Shown here: positions 32,449 to 44,604 of the stretch, in pieces
Numbering within the stretch: the first letter of the stretch is position 1
How the letters are laid out: every line of letters begins with the position of its first letter
Assembly (NCBI GenBank): GCA_963965975.1
Contig: OZ014411.1
Location: 9,859,501-9,923,500, forward strand
Direction of reading: 5' to 3'
DNA: 64,000 nucleotides
Origin: Xestospongia bergquistia
Lineage: Eukaryota > Porifera > Demospongiae > Haplosclerida > Petrosiidae
The notes under the pieces: model-generated
What the model saw: only the letters and a program-made list of their open reading frames with translations
Databases searched by the model: none
Told to the model about the DNA's origin: nothing
Program-made: the position numbers and the translations under genes

Positions 32449-34940
32449 TTAATCAGTACTAAATAAGTCATTACAATTGTCAGGTAAGAATTTAACTAAA
32501 GCATTAGCAGTGCTTGGTGGTAAATTTGGAAAAAATGATGGTCCACAAGAAGTCGCTAAAATTCCACTTGTCATATGGTTTTCTTCCGAATATTCAGTTA
32601 TCTATAACAGAAAGACACATAAACATTAATAGATCATGTATAAATGTACAGGTAAAATGTAGTCAAGTAAACAAGAGTATTATTATTATTAGCTTTGAAA
32701 ACAACAATAATCACCAGAACATGAAAAATGGACTTCACAAATCCACATTTGTTATATTATTATACTATTATTATTTTGTTATTACTGTTGAGGACATCCT
32801 ACCTTTTTAAAAAGTTCTAACAACATCCTCAAAGAAGCAACAGATACTTCATCAAGATTCAGTAGTAACTCCTTGAAGGCATATACCTGGAGGAACCAAA
32901 TATAGAATTAGTTTCTATTAATTTATTGGCCAATTAATTAATTATCCCATCTCATACAGTATACATTATAAAAATAGATTGATTAATTTAACCAATCTGT
33001 TGTCATTTTCATTACATATATTACATGATGAGATAATGAGATGTTTAATAAACACCACTCTGTTCAAGTCATTAGTTGATTGTTACAGTTATCAGTTTCT
33101 GTATAACATATTAGAAAATACCCAACTTATTTACATATGCATAATGTAGTCTATTTTCTTAAGTTTCTTATTATAATTAGTAATATCTTGTAAACTATAG
33201 TGGTAGTCTATTTCCTTCTTCTTATGTTTACACTATAGTAAGTACTAGTAACATGGCAAAAGGTTTCATAAAACATCAAAGTACTCTATGAGGTAATCAC
33301 ATCATACAATGTCAATTTATTAAGTACATGTTTACATACCAACAATGAACTGACTCCTAAAACGTTTAATAATAGTGATATCACCAGGGATATGAAATAG
33401 TCCAGGTTCTTTAAGAACTTCTTTATTTAAATAGCTAACACAGTAATGGATCAACAACACCATTAGGAAGTTTATCTATAAACAAATCAACATATAAATG
33501 AATTAAAGGAATATGAACATGAAAATGATATCTTTAAAGATGTAAAAAGAAAAGACAGTTTACATGTATTTAGAATAATCAAGTGGTAATTTCCTCTCAT
33601 TATTTTGTACGTATATGGTAATACATGTGGACCCTGAGATAATACTGGCTATATAGTAAGTTTCAACTACATTATACAACTATATAAGTTGTCAATATAA
33701 ACAAAATCTGTGAGTTATATACATAATCATCAGTGTATATGAATTACCAGGATATCTATCTTGATCATACTCAGGTATAACTGGAGTTGTATTTGTTAAT
33801 GTGTTATGACCTCTAGATGAAAACCAACTTCTCCACATCTGTGATGACTGACCATTTGAATCAACTCTGTACAATATAACACAAAAATTACAATGAAGTG
33901 TAGTCAAAGTAGACACTTAAGACCTTTAATTAGATGTTGTATATATAATAACAAGATATAAATAATGGACTATATATCATTGGACAAGTACTACATGTAG
34001 CATTTCAAGTGTCACAGCTGTATATGTAATCCACTAGGAAAAGTTTAGTTGTATATGTAAGACACACCAGTATCCTTCATTAAAATAGTCCAAGTACATA
34101 TAATACAATAACTAGTAATATACAGTGACACTCTTAGTGTTATATGTAAATATATATGTACCAGTACATGTACACTCCACTTTATAAATACTACATACTA
34201 TAACCGTGTGTACTAACCTGTTATTTCCATGTACTGTTCTGTTACGTCTCTTTGTAAATGATCTAAAACTCTCTTTCATTTTACCAACAAACTTTCTCCT
34301 TCCAAGAGGTGATCGTTCAGCTTGAGGAGAGGCACCTTCCCTAATTTCTGTTGGTGGAGAACTAGATACCTTTATCTCTTCTTCAGGTACACTGTCCTCA
34401 TTCATTGTGCGTCTACTATTAATATGTACATATACATCTGCTATGTCATTGTCCTGATCAGGAATAACAATCATAGGATTAATGACATTACTTTGTATTT
34501 GTTCTGCATTTAGAGATTTAGAACTACCACAAACATCAGTCCTTTTAATGTCCTCATCAGTATTATGATGGATATACATTGGACTTTCAGGAACATCTGT
34601 ATCTTGCATAGCTAAACTTGGTGGGTCTTTGTAAGAGTTGACCACTGGAGTTAGTTTTATTACTTTGACTTTTTGAAGGACCTGTAGTATTAGTAACTTC
34701 TCTAAGAATGAGGAATATGTTGTGGACTATTTCATAAGTCAATAATCAAGGCAGGTGTAGTTGGAGGTCATGTTTTAACTATCATAGCTTCATTAACAAG
34801 AGGAGGAAAAGGAGGAGGTGGTCGCTGAGGCATTGAAGGTCTGTTCACTATAGAGCTTTGAATACTATTGTGAGTAGATGCCTCTTGTGTAGAAGAAGAT
34901 ATGTGTACAACAGTGCTTGGTAAATGAAGTTCATTAATAA
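32449..34940 (-). pseudogene. RhoGAP protein, copy C1 (dead)
   Basis: Exons on the minus strand: about 34,645-34,218 (proline-rich and basic C-terminal part; further 5' sequence to about 34,940 is degraded and then truncated), 33,866-33,748, 33,475-33,340 (start of RhoGAP), 32,886-32,803 and 32,601-32,449. The 143-nt exon carrying LLKVHFREKPTSL is missing through a ~0.7-kb deletion near 33,255, which also throws the frame. In the 33,340 exon an 8-bp deletion relative to C2 brings a TAG after the PLLLQC position. The last exon (ITEYSEENHMTSGILATSCG to TAA) is intact. Several independent lesions make this copy non-functional as a GAP. Confidence 0.88.
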
Positions 34941-34944
34941 CTGA

Positions 34945-35330
34945 TTATTATATATAGGTCCTCCATCATTGAATTGTTTGGGTATATATAAACCGAAATA
35001 TTCCCATACAAACAACTATTCATTCATGATTTGATCCTTCTGATTGGTCCTCTGAGGCCGACATATGAAGTCAGTTCTTTAGCAATGAAAACTAATAATT
35101 ATCAATCAAAATAAAGAAAAAGTTTCGAACAAGTACGGTATCGAGAGACGATTCGCTCACGTGCAATATATATCGATTAAATCGAATTTCAATATCTAAA
35201 AAAGAAAGGTATATCATATGATCGCAAGGGTACTGTGTCGACGACTAAATACTGAAATATCTCCCAGCATTATCATATGGAGTACATTTTAAAAACGAAA
35301 GTATTACATGTACAGGTCTACTACATGAAC
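34945..35330. repeat. TATA-bearing block P, unit B
   Basis: Second copy of block P (TATATATAAACCG at about 34,983), joined directly to the truncated 5' end of RhoGAP C1. This junction is the unit A/B boundary. Confidence 0.6.
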
Positions 35331-36609
35331 AACTGTCACAGGGAAAATTTTCATAATACATTTCACAACAACCATGTAGAAAAAACGAGTTGTATATTAC
35401 CATGTATAAATGCCAATATTTTTAAATAACACCTTATTAATTAGAACAAACTCAACATTTAATAGATATAGGGTATGTTTTTTTACTTATTGAGATATTT
35501 TGCTCCAGAAAATATTGGCTGCAAGATGGAAATTCAACCACACCTCTTCATTTTTGGAGATCTCAACTATATTACTTAAAATAGCATTTTATAATCTTAA
35601 ACAAAGTCTTTGTTACCTTAGTTTCTTCAATACAATGTAAACTTAACACAAAGCTTAAATTAGATTAACACAATATACATAAAACCAACTATAGAAGCCA
35701 AAAAGTAATTTTGTAGTTTATTGCACAAATTACAAAAATTGAAGCTATGAGGAAGGGATGGATTATATTTCAATTCAACTAACTGAGTTAATTCAGTTAA
35801 AATAGTACTCCTCATGTATTCAATTGAATCCATGAGCCCCAGATATTCTTTTTTTGACTTCCTGTTGGCTTTATACATATTGAATTAGTTTAGTTTGGGT
35901 TTGTGTTAACTTAGAAATAGGCGTACATTGTACTAATGATACTATGGTAACAAACACTTAAGTTGAAATGACAAAATGCTTTCTTAAGTGTTCTTCATAT
36001 ACCTTTAATTTAGCCATGACTGAACTTTATCTATGCCTTTTTTCAACTTGATATGACACCCTGATTGTTTGATGTGGCAGACTCTCTGTCTCAAAGACAT
36101 TTCACAATGATGGTTGCCATGCTAAGTGTACAAATGGCCATGGTACATGTACAAATGCTAGAACTGCTGTCTTGTGAAAAAAAATCTTACTTTGCGACCT
36201 TCTTTATAACTTGTTTGTAGACCAAGGTTTTGGAGTTTTCTAAAAGACATTGAAAGTAGCTTGAAACCCTAAGTGTTGTTATCAAGAAAGAGAATTGTGT
36301 ATGTAACCAGTTTATTGATGAGGAGATGTACTTGATAAAAAGTGTTAATTGTCCAAAAACAAGTTTATATCCAGTGTTTAGAGCTAAAGCATACATTTTA
36401 GACAAAATGGGATTGGATGAAGTGACACAAAACAGAAGGGGCGCAACCTATTGGTGCTGTATGTCTCTTATCACCAACATTCATCAATTACTAATGATTG
36501 TGATTTGCAATCAAATTGTTTTAGTGTAAATGTTAGTTCCTCTTTTAAGGTGGTCAGTAGACTGCAGCTGAATTCACTTGATACTAATGACTATGTGATA
36601 GTCTAAATG
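35331..36609. other. Conserved block X, unit B
   Basis: Here the minus-strand frame 35,878-35,660 is open and reads SKKEYLGLMDSIEYMRSTIL followed by TELTQLVELKYNPSLPH. It is shared with 59,215-58,946 and has a helical, possibly coiled-coil composition. The plus-strand frame at about 36,326 (CPKTSLYPVFRAKAYILDKM) is also open in units B and D. The coding strand is undecided. Confidence 0.35.
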
Positions 36610-36646
36610 TTACTACAGAATGTATTATAGAGACATTCCATAGTAA
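36610..36646. promoter_or_regulatory. Dyad element upstream of copy 2
   Basis: Same TTACTACAGAATGT...ACATTCCATAGTAA inverted repeat, about 130-167 bp before the ATG. Confidence 0.55.
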
Positions 36647-36694
36647 TTATTGTCAATTTATTTATTTAACAAATGTAATCCATAACTCCTCTGC

Positions 36695-36706
36695 ATATAT
36701 ATATAT
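36695..36706 (+). promoter_or_regulatory. TATA-like box, copy 2
   Basis: CATATATATATATC about 75 bp before ATG 36,777. An initiator-like TCAGTACTGAC lies about 35 bp downstream. Confidence 0.5.
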
Positions 36707-36776
36707 CAATAATACTGTGTGAGCCGTCTATGTATGATCAGTACTGACATCAATCTGTTGATCCAGACCAAAAATC

Positions 36777-37829
36777 ATGCCTTGTAAGCTGTCATTTATC
36801 TTTCTTGTCGTGATTATTTCTACATGTTCTGCTGTGGAAGGTTCCTCTCATTGTATGACTGATTGCAACAGTTTTGGCCAGAGACCATTCACTACTTATG
36901 AAGAATTGTGCTGTTTACCATCAAACAAAGGAGATGTTATTCGTATCACTAAAGACAATAGTTGCACTCGTTATGTAATAATATGTCCAGACACCATACC
37001 AAAGTCGTGTTGCAAATTTAAATCTTGCTACAACATATTACAGTCAGATCCAAATGCTCCCTCTGGCTATTACAACATATTAGTCAACAATAGCTTAGTT
37101 GAAGTGTACTGTGATATGGAGGGTAGTAACTGTGATGGAGAGGGAGGCTGGACAAGAGTAGCATTTGTTAACATGAGTGAGCCTGGATCATCCTGTCCTC
37201 CTGGACTAGAAGAATATGACAACATCACTAATGGCAGCTTCCTTTGTTGGATAAATAATGAATACTACTATTATGGTTGTAACTCTGCCTTCTTTTCTAC
37301 TTATAACATCAACTATACAAAGGTGTGTGGTCGTGTTAGAGGATACCAATATGGATATCCTTATGCTTTTCATTGCAACTTAAACAACTATAGTTGCTTT
37401 TATCCTCAAATACAAACATTTGGAGTGACTCTTACCTACAGTAATAATCCTCATAAACATATTTGGACCTATGCTGGTGGCCATTATGAACAAGGAACAG
37501 AATCATACAATTGTCCCTGTAATAGTGGGAGTAGATATAAGAACCATCATATATCATTTGTTGGTAATGATTATTATTGTGAATCAGGACGTAGTGTGGG
37601 TGAAAGTGGTTATAACATCTTATATGCCAATGATCCCCTTTGGGATGGTCAGGACTGTCCTGGACTTGAGAATACCTGTTGTATATCTTCTAAGATGCCA
37701 TGGTTTGTGAAGATATTACATGAAACAGTTAGTGAAGACATTGAATTGACCACATGTGGTTGGAACTACAATTATCTGACATATGCTGAAGGTACTCCTC
37801 TTGACCTTATTGAACTTTACATTAAATAA
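36777..37829 (+). CDS. Secreted cysteine-rich FReD-like protein, copy 2 (intact)
   Basis: An intronless frame of 350 residues. Residues 1 to about 21 are a signal peptide (MPCKLSFIFLVVIISTCSAV), with no later membrane segment, so the product should be secreted. Residues 24-90 are a Cys-rich N-terminal part (SSHCMTDCNSFGQRPFTTYE). From about 90 a segment resembles the start of a fibrinogen-related domain (CYNILQSDPNAPSGYYNI, then VEVYCDMEGSNCDGEGGWTR). The remaining 220 residues (HIWTYAGGHYEQGT, FVGNDYYCESGRSVGESGYN, CCISSKMPWFVKIL, GTPLDLIELYIK) match a large uncharacterised family of sponge and cnidarian secreted proteins as I remember it. Several N-glycosylation sites (NMS, NIT, NGS, NYT) occur. 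The ligand is unknown; a lectin-like role is only a guess. It is the only copy of four without an obvious lesion. Confidence 0.92.
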   Translation: MPCKLSFIFLVVIISTCSAVEGSSHCMTDCNSFGQRPFTTYEELCCLPSNKGDVIRITKDNSCTRYVIICPDTIPKSCCKFKSCYNILQSDPNAPSGYYNILVNNSLVEVYCDMEGSNCDGEGGWTRVAFVNMSEPGSSCPPGLEEYDNITNGSFLCWINNEYYYYGCNSAFFSTYNINYTKVCGRVRGYQYGYPYAFHCNLNNYSCFYPQIQTFGVTLTYSNNPHKHIWTYAGGHYEQGTESYNCPCNSGSRYKNHHISFVGNDYYCESGRSVGESGYNILYANDPLWDGQDCPGLENTCCISSKMPWFVKILHETVSEDIELTTCGWNYNYLTYAEGTPLDLIELYIK

Positions 37830-38622
37830 TAATCCATACATACACTTTTCACTGAAATTGCTGCATACATTTACGCACTTACAGAATAATTATAATCATC
37901 TAAATAGTAATACCGTATTTCCTTGAATTGACTGAAATAAGAACTCAAGCCATTATTCTTGAGTTGGGCGTGACTGATCACGTTCTATAATGTCTCTTGA
38001 GCACTTTGTTAGTTTCTACCAACTCTCCAGTTTTAAAACAAATCAGCAATCCACTGAAACAACTGTACAATAAAATAATTTTATTGCAATTCTTTAGAAT
38101 AAACTTATCTTGTTAAATTGCATTACAACGTTAAGAAGATTGAAGAGAATAATATATAAAACAATACATTACACACATTACATTAACATGTATGAATATG
38201 GCATGAAACAGAATTTTGATTACTTTTTATCTATACATGTCACTAATGATAGCATTAAGTATATGAACCTAAATCAACAAACATATCTTGCACTAACTTC
38301 ATTGTTTGATTTCCTATTTTGCATTTTCCAATTAACATTATACTAAACTAAATTTTTGTCGTAGATGTATCTATGTTACACTTGAAACGTACCATACCAA
38401 AGATTCCAATACCCAGAAAAAAACAGTATAATTCTACAGTAATAACTTTGTTTTTAAAGCCTTTAATATTAAAAAAGTATCATAACATCAAAATAACAAT
38501 TGAGAGAATATTGTCTTCATGGTTTTGGTAAAATCAACTTTATATATTATTATTGGGAAATAAAAACAAGATCATTAATAATATTATAATATTAATCAGT
38601 ACTAAATAAATCATTACAATTG
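37830..38622. other. Convergent 3' region of unit B
   Basis: Contains the ACCGTATTTCC repeat (37,910), the palindromic poly(A)-like sequence at 38,068-38,086 and AT-rich filler shared by all units. The last ten codons of the ancestral RhoGAP final exon remain near 38,594-38,620. Confidence 0.6.
38068..38086. terminator. Palindromic two-way poly(A) signal
   Basis: CAATAAAATAATTTTATTG reads AATAAA on both strands. It sits between the convergent secreted-protein (+) and RhoGAP (-) genes, 239 bp after the former's stop. The same sequence is at 54,975-54,993. Confidence 0.5.
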
Positions 38623-38623
38623 T

Positions 38624-38858
38624 AATGAATACACTTAGTGTCTTTCGCGGGGTTAAAATAGTTAAATATATTATTACTATTTTTATTATTGTTGTTATTA
38701 TTGTTATTAAAGCATGGTCTGCTTTGAGATGAAAGCACATAAAACTACGAACAATAATAATAATAATAATAATAGCAATAATAATTAATACATTTTATTT
38801 AACTATTCTAACCTCGCGAAAGTCACTTATCAATAACCTGACACTAAGTGTATTCATT
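38624..38858. mobile_element. 235-bp MITE with AATGAATACACTTAGTGTC ends
   Basis: Inverted ends AATGAATACACTTAGTG and CACTAAGTGTATTCATT; inner arms AAAATAGTTAAAT and ATTTAACTATT with TTTCGCGGGG and CCTCGCGAAA also pair. An (AAT)n tract lies in the middle. It sits exactly where the last RhoGAP exon of copy C2 is missing. Confidence 0.85.
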
Positions 38859-38890
38859 GCCTTTAATTAATGAAAATCGATTATTCATTA

Positions 38891-41800
38891 TCATGATGGC
38901 GACTTTTGCACTGTTAGATACTGTTGTTGTGATTTTTGATTTTTCAAAGAAGCAACAGATATTTCATCAAGATTCAGTAGTAACTCCTTGAAGGCATATA
39001 CCTGGAGGAACTAAATATAGAATTACTTTCTATTAATGTATTGGTCAATTAATTAATTGTCCCATCTCATACAGTATACATTATAAAAATAGATTGATTT
39101 ATTTAACCAATATGTTGTCATTTTCATTCCATATATTACATGATGAGATAATAAAATGTTTAATAAACGCCACTCTGTTCAAGTCATTAGTTGATTGTTA
39201 GTTATTAGTTTCTGTATAACATATTAGAAAATACCCAACTTATTTACATATGCATAATGTAGTGTATTTTCTTAAGTTTCTTATTATAATTAGTAATGTC
39301 TTGTAAACTATAGTGGTAGTCTATTTCCTTCTTATATTTACACTGTAGTAAGTACTAGTAACATGAAAGGATAGAGCATCTGTTATCTACTTCTGTTTAC
39401 ATCATTACTATCATGTCTTGGCAACTGTATTATATTAGTAATTAAAACATAGTGATATTTACTATACTTACACAGTGTCACATTATGTACTATTTGAAAT
39501 AAATCTGTCAATGCATTGATTAAATGACAATAATATTTTGAAGGTTTAATAGTATATGTTGATAATTCTATAATTATATATATTTTTGAATTTTGTAAAA
39601 GATTATTTGATGAAATTATAGAAATTCTTTAAGTTATACAATGTATATTACACATACATTTATTACACTACAGTATATATATTTTATCATTTTATCATAC
39701 TACAAATCTTATAACAAAACTCTTACATTTTTTGTCTTCACTGCAGTAACAATTTGATTCAAGGTTTGTCTAGATGAGATGAGAGATGTGGGTTTTTCCC
39801 TGAAGTGTACTTTTAATAGACCAGTGATAATGTTAGGATCTCGTATTTCACTTAAGTCTACTTCCTCGCCTAAAATAATTGATGATATTATAATACAAGA
39901 TATAATTATGTAGTGTCATGTTCCTAATTGACAATATAATTGCATGCCACACCTCTATTATTATTATAAAGAACATATATGACAATAAACTACAATGTAA
40001 GCATGTGAATGTAAATGACAGTTTCTTTTAAGATGAAACTTTAAATGCAAAATTGAAGTCATAAAACTACATGCACTTTTTAAATTAAGAACATAGACAA
40101 AAGGTTTCATAAAACATCAACGTACTCTATGAAGTAATCACATCATACAATGTTAATTTATTAAAAACATATTTACATACCAACAATAAACTGACTCCTA
40201 AGACATTTAATAATAGTGATATCACCAGGGATACGAAATAGTCCAGGTTTTTTAAGAACTTCTTCTTTATTTAAATAGCTAACACATTGTAACAACAATG
40301 GATCAACAACACCAGTAGGAAGTTTATCTATTAACAAAATCAACAAATAAATGTATTAAAGGAATATGAGCATGAAAATGATATCTTTAAAAGATGTAAA
40401 AAGTAAAGACAGTTTATATAAACATTAGTGTATATAACTTACCAGGATATCTATCTTGATCATACTCAGGAATAACTGGAGTTGTATTTGTTAATGAGTT
40501 ATGACCTCTAGATGAAAACCCTCTTCTCCACATCTGTGATGACTGACCATTTGAATCAACTCTGTACAATATAACACGAAAATTACAATGAAGTGTAGTC
40601 AAAGTAGACACTTAAGACCTTTAATTAGATATTATTTATATAATAACAAGATATAAATAATGGACTATGTATCATTGGACAAGTACTACATGTAGCATTT
40701 TAAGTGTCACAGCTGTATATGTAATGGATGACCTTGATCCACTACGAAAGGTTTTGCTGTACATGTAAGACACACTAGTATCCTTCATTAAAATAGTCCA
40801 AGTACATATAATACAGTAACTAGTGATATACAGTGACACTATTAGTGTTATATGTAAATATATATATACCAGTAAATGTACACTTCACTTTATAAATACT
40901 ACATGCTATAACTGTGTGTACTAACCTGTTATTTCCATGTACTGTTCTGTTACGTCTCTTTGTAAATGATCTAAAACTCTCTTTCATTTTACCAACAAAC
41001 TTTCTCCTTTCAAGAGGTAATCGTTCCAAATCAGGTTGAGGATAGGCACCTTCCCTGATTTCTATTGGTGTAGAACTACATACCTTTATCTCTTCTTCAG
41101 GTACACTGTCCTCATTCATTGTGCGTCTACTATTAATATGTACATGTACATCTGCTTTGTCATTGTCCTGATCAGGTATAACAATCATAGGATTAATCAT
41201 GTTACTTTGTATTTGTTCTGCGTTTAGAGATTTAGAACTACCACAAACATCAGTCCTTGTAATGTCTTCATCAGTATTATGATGAATATACATTGGACTT
41301 TCAGGAACATCATTATCTTGTGTGACTAAACTTGGTAGTGGTGGTCTTGGTGGGAGTTGAGCACTAGAGTTAGTTTTATTAGTTGAACTTTTTGAAGGAC
41401 TTGTAGTATTAGTAACTTTTAAAGTTCTCTGAGAATGAGGAATATGTTGTGGACTATTTCGTGAGTCAATAATCAAGCGTGGTGTTGGTGGAGGTCGTTT
41501 TTTAACTAACATAGCTTCATTAACAGGAGGAGGAAAAGGATGAGAAGGTCTGGTAAGAGGAGGAGGTGGTCGCTGAGGCATTGAAGGTCTGTTCACTTTA
41601 GAGCTTTGAATACTATTGTGAGTAGACACCTCTTGTGTAGAAGTAGATATGTGTACTACTGTGTTAGGTAAATGAAGCTCATTAATAACTGAAGGGGGAG
41701 GTCTAGCAGGTATAGGAGGCACCACTCTCTGGGGGGATACAGGTATATCATCTACAACATTAACAGTATAGACTGCAGATTGTTCAGATGAAGTCAAGTC

Positions 41801-42028
41801 AGTTTGGTCAGATTTATCATTACTAACATGAGCTTGATGTTTGCCATATGATGATACTTCTTTTTTGTCCTCTGTAGGTATTTTCTCAGTAGTAGATGGT
41901 TCTTCAGAGAAATTAAAAGTATTAGTTGAAGAATCTTGTTTGACTTGAGTGCCATTAGAGTTGATTAATTGATTACTTAGTGAGCGTGGCTTATCTCTTG
42001 TCTTAAAAACAGCATTTTGAGCTGACAT
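38891..42028 (-). CDS. Proline-rich RhoGAP protein, copy C2 (open, altered ends)
   Basis: Exons: 42,028-40,926, 40,561-40,443, 40,327-40,181, 39,869-39,727 and 39,001-38,891. Together they give 541 codons including the stop, with consistent phases. The N-terminal 370 residues hold SH3-ligand-like runs (PPIPARPPP, PQRPPPP, KRPPPTPR, PPRPPLP), an acidic middle and a basic patch GRKFVGKMKESFRSFTKRR-like near the end of exon 1. The RhoGAP domain starts at KLPTGVVDPLLLQC, with the arginine-finger motif GLFRIPGD, then LLKVHFREKPTSL and VYAFKELLLNLDE. RhoGAPs speed GTP hydrolysis on Rho-family GTPases at the membrane or cytoskeleton. Two oddities: the ancestral ATG (seen in the scrap near 59,936) is TAA here, so Met at 42,028 is the first usable start, and the last helices (NHMTSGIL...GPSFF) are replaced by an unrelated 18-residue tail ending TGA at 38,891. 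Activity is doubtful. Confidence 0.75.
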
Positions 42029-42100
42029 AGGTCTTAAACCTGATGAATAGGAGAAAGATTTTGAAGGAGGACGTGGAGGCAAGGCAGGTCGATTTTTCAA

Positions 42101-44559
42101 AGGTAGTTAGTGTCGGTGATTTTTTAACTAAAATAAATGAAATATTGACTATAAGTAAACAGCCTTTAATTTGGTTTCAATATATCTATCATAAAGAAAA
42201 TGAAGGAAGCATACAACAAAGGGAGATAGTATACTAAACATGTAATGGCAACATATTATTACATTGCTTTAAAGCTAAGTAATATGTGCACTCTATTCTT
42301 TCAAAGTCAAGTGGTCTTCTGACAATCATCTGGTTCTTTTGACGTTATTTTTTATATGATAGGACGCACAAGAACAAGATTTGTTATACTTTCTAATTTC
42401 CATAAGCAAAGTATAGATGTCATTGACCACAAGGAATGTGATCTCGTGAATTTCGTTAATAATAAAATGGCTGCCGTTTGAAAAGAGAAACCAGTATGGT
42501 CAGAAATTCATTCTAACTGTAAAACTTTATTCATATAGATATGAGTAAAAGTACTATAATACTGTAGTTAATAAATTTGTTCTCACAAGAAAAGAAAATC
42601 AACTCTATACACGCGGACATGCAGACCTCTCAACTCACACGGTTTGACCGTGTGACACACGGTTTTGGGCTAACTCACACGGTCACATGGCGATATTTCA
42701 TTTCTCACGGAAATTTTTTGCCCAAACCTGTGGCCACACCTCTGCCTTGAAGACGTGGCTTCGTTATAGTCGTTAAGACGCACATAGATGATCCGTTGCT
42801 GTGAGAGCCAACCAAAAGCCTAGTTGAAAAAGCTAAGAAAGCTACTAAGCTCTATAACAGCAGACACAAGTCTTCTTAACTATGTTTGTATATGCAAGGA
42901 CGACTGTGTTTCTTTGTTTGAATTCCATGTATGAGTGTTTATACATTCATGTACTTAAATTTTGGACATTAATTTTAAATAAGTGATAATCATGCATTTT
43001 GATATGATGCACCACATGTACAATGATCTAATATTATGCTGTATGCGTGCACGGTGTGCACACACCCATACGGACATGCATATATGTGGCCGAATTAATA
43101 AGATTCATGAGCAATAAATATGAACATTAATAAGTCACACTGTAGCCGTCTCTCTCGAGGTCTGGACATGTGGGCTTTTATTTTCATGTGATATAAGAAT
43201 AACACCACAAGTATTTAATTTATGATCTTTGGTATGTGTTAGGTATACTACTTATACCCACTACTAATTTCCGGTGGCAAGAACAGACTATAGTATATAT
43301 ATTAACCCTTTATGGTAAGAGTGGGTGGAGTATATTACCAGTGAAAAGAGTAATGTAAAGTTGATTTACTAATTAAATAAACTCAAGTCACAAGATGTAT
43401 TAAACTATGGAAATAGTTACTAAATCATTAAGACTATATTGTTTACAAACAAACTCTGAGAAGTATGTAGGAAAGACTGATATTTAATAGATTTCAACAC
43501 AAATTAGTTAGAGTTGTTCAGATTAGAATACCCTTTTTTTCTTTGAGAGGATTCAACATCAACAAATAGATATTCACAAAAAGGAATTTTGGCCAACGTG
43601 GTCTCTCTCAAGATCACGTGAACAAATATGTTGATTACATGAATAATAATAATTAACCACAATTGAATATTATAATCTCTTACAATATTGATTAAAATAT
43701 GACATTCCTCTTTTCATTAGTATGGTATTGTTAAAAACATCTACTTTTCTTATCTTGTAAACTTCTTTTCTCTCCTAGGTCATCTTGTGAAGAGTGGCGA
43801 AGTAATGTTGTAGATGCTAGTTCATCCATTGGTCTGTGAAGAATGGATATCTTACAGAGATGATAATTATATGACAAAATTGAGGTATTTATTTTGTATG
43901 TGTTAAATACAGCTATCAGGCATAAATGTTAAAAGAGAATAGTGCTAAATACCACTATTACTTGCTCTACAACACACTACATCAAGTTACATTCACAATT
44001 TAGTGCTATATTCTCCCAACAATAGTCCACGTGTGCAGAGACAATCATTTTAAAATGTAAATATACTCTGAGGTGATTTATAATAAATACATCAGATTGC
44101 AATAAAATTAACACAAGATAAACATTTTCAAAGTGAGTGAAATTATTTTAAGCAAACAAAACAATATTGTAACTGTTGATATATTTAGTAAATTTTATGA
44201 TTTCTAAAAGTCAATTCACCAAAAATTTATATAAACACCCACAATACCAAACCTAACATGCACATCATCTATGTAATCAAGCACTACACTCTATTACTAT
44301 CATTATCACGCACTATGAGCTTAACTTAATAAATACCATACACAACTCTGTAACAATAACTCATTGCATATTATTATTGTCACAATGAGGTCTGCTAACT
44401 TTGTTTCTTCTAAGTAATAATAATTTAAAGAACTTTAATGGTTGCTGCTGTGATTTGTAATAATGTGTCAAAACTCTTTCAGTATAATTTTTAGTTCACC
44501 CCTTGAGATGGTCAGTGGGTGAGTATACTACATTATGTAATAGTCAATCAGTCATCATG
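42101..44559. other. Spacer between RhoGAP C2 and secreted-protein copy 3
   Basis: 42,101-42,300 is RhoGAP 5' flank, repeated at 59,940-60,110. A GC-rich repeat patch lies at 42,620-42,730. Sequence 43,290-43,480 reappears at 60,140-60,410. The remainder is unique AT-rich sequence with no gene seen. Confidence 0.55.
42620..42730. repeat. CACACGGT-rich inverted repeat
   Basis: CTCACACGGTTTGACCGTGTG forms a perfect 8-bp stem, and CACACGG recurs twice more within 50 bp. It is CpG-rich in an AT-rich background, so probably an inserted repeat. Its boundaries are not defined. Confidence 0.5.
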
Positions 44560-44604
44560 TTACTATGGAATGTGTTATATTGAACATTTAACATTCCATA
44601 GTAG
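44560..44604. promoter_or_regulatory. Dyad element upstream of copy 3
   Basis: TTACTATGGAATGT...ACATTCCATAGTAG, the best-paired version of the dyad, with a longer loop. The TATA-like box found in the other copies is degraded here (GGAATATGTGCG). Confidence 0.5.
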
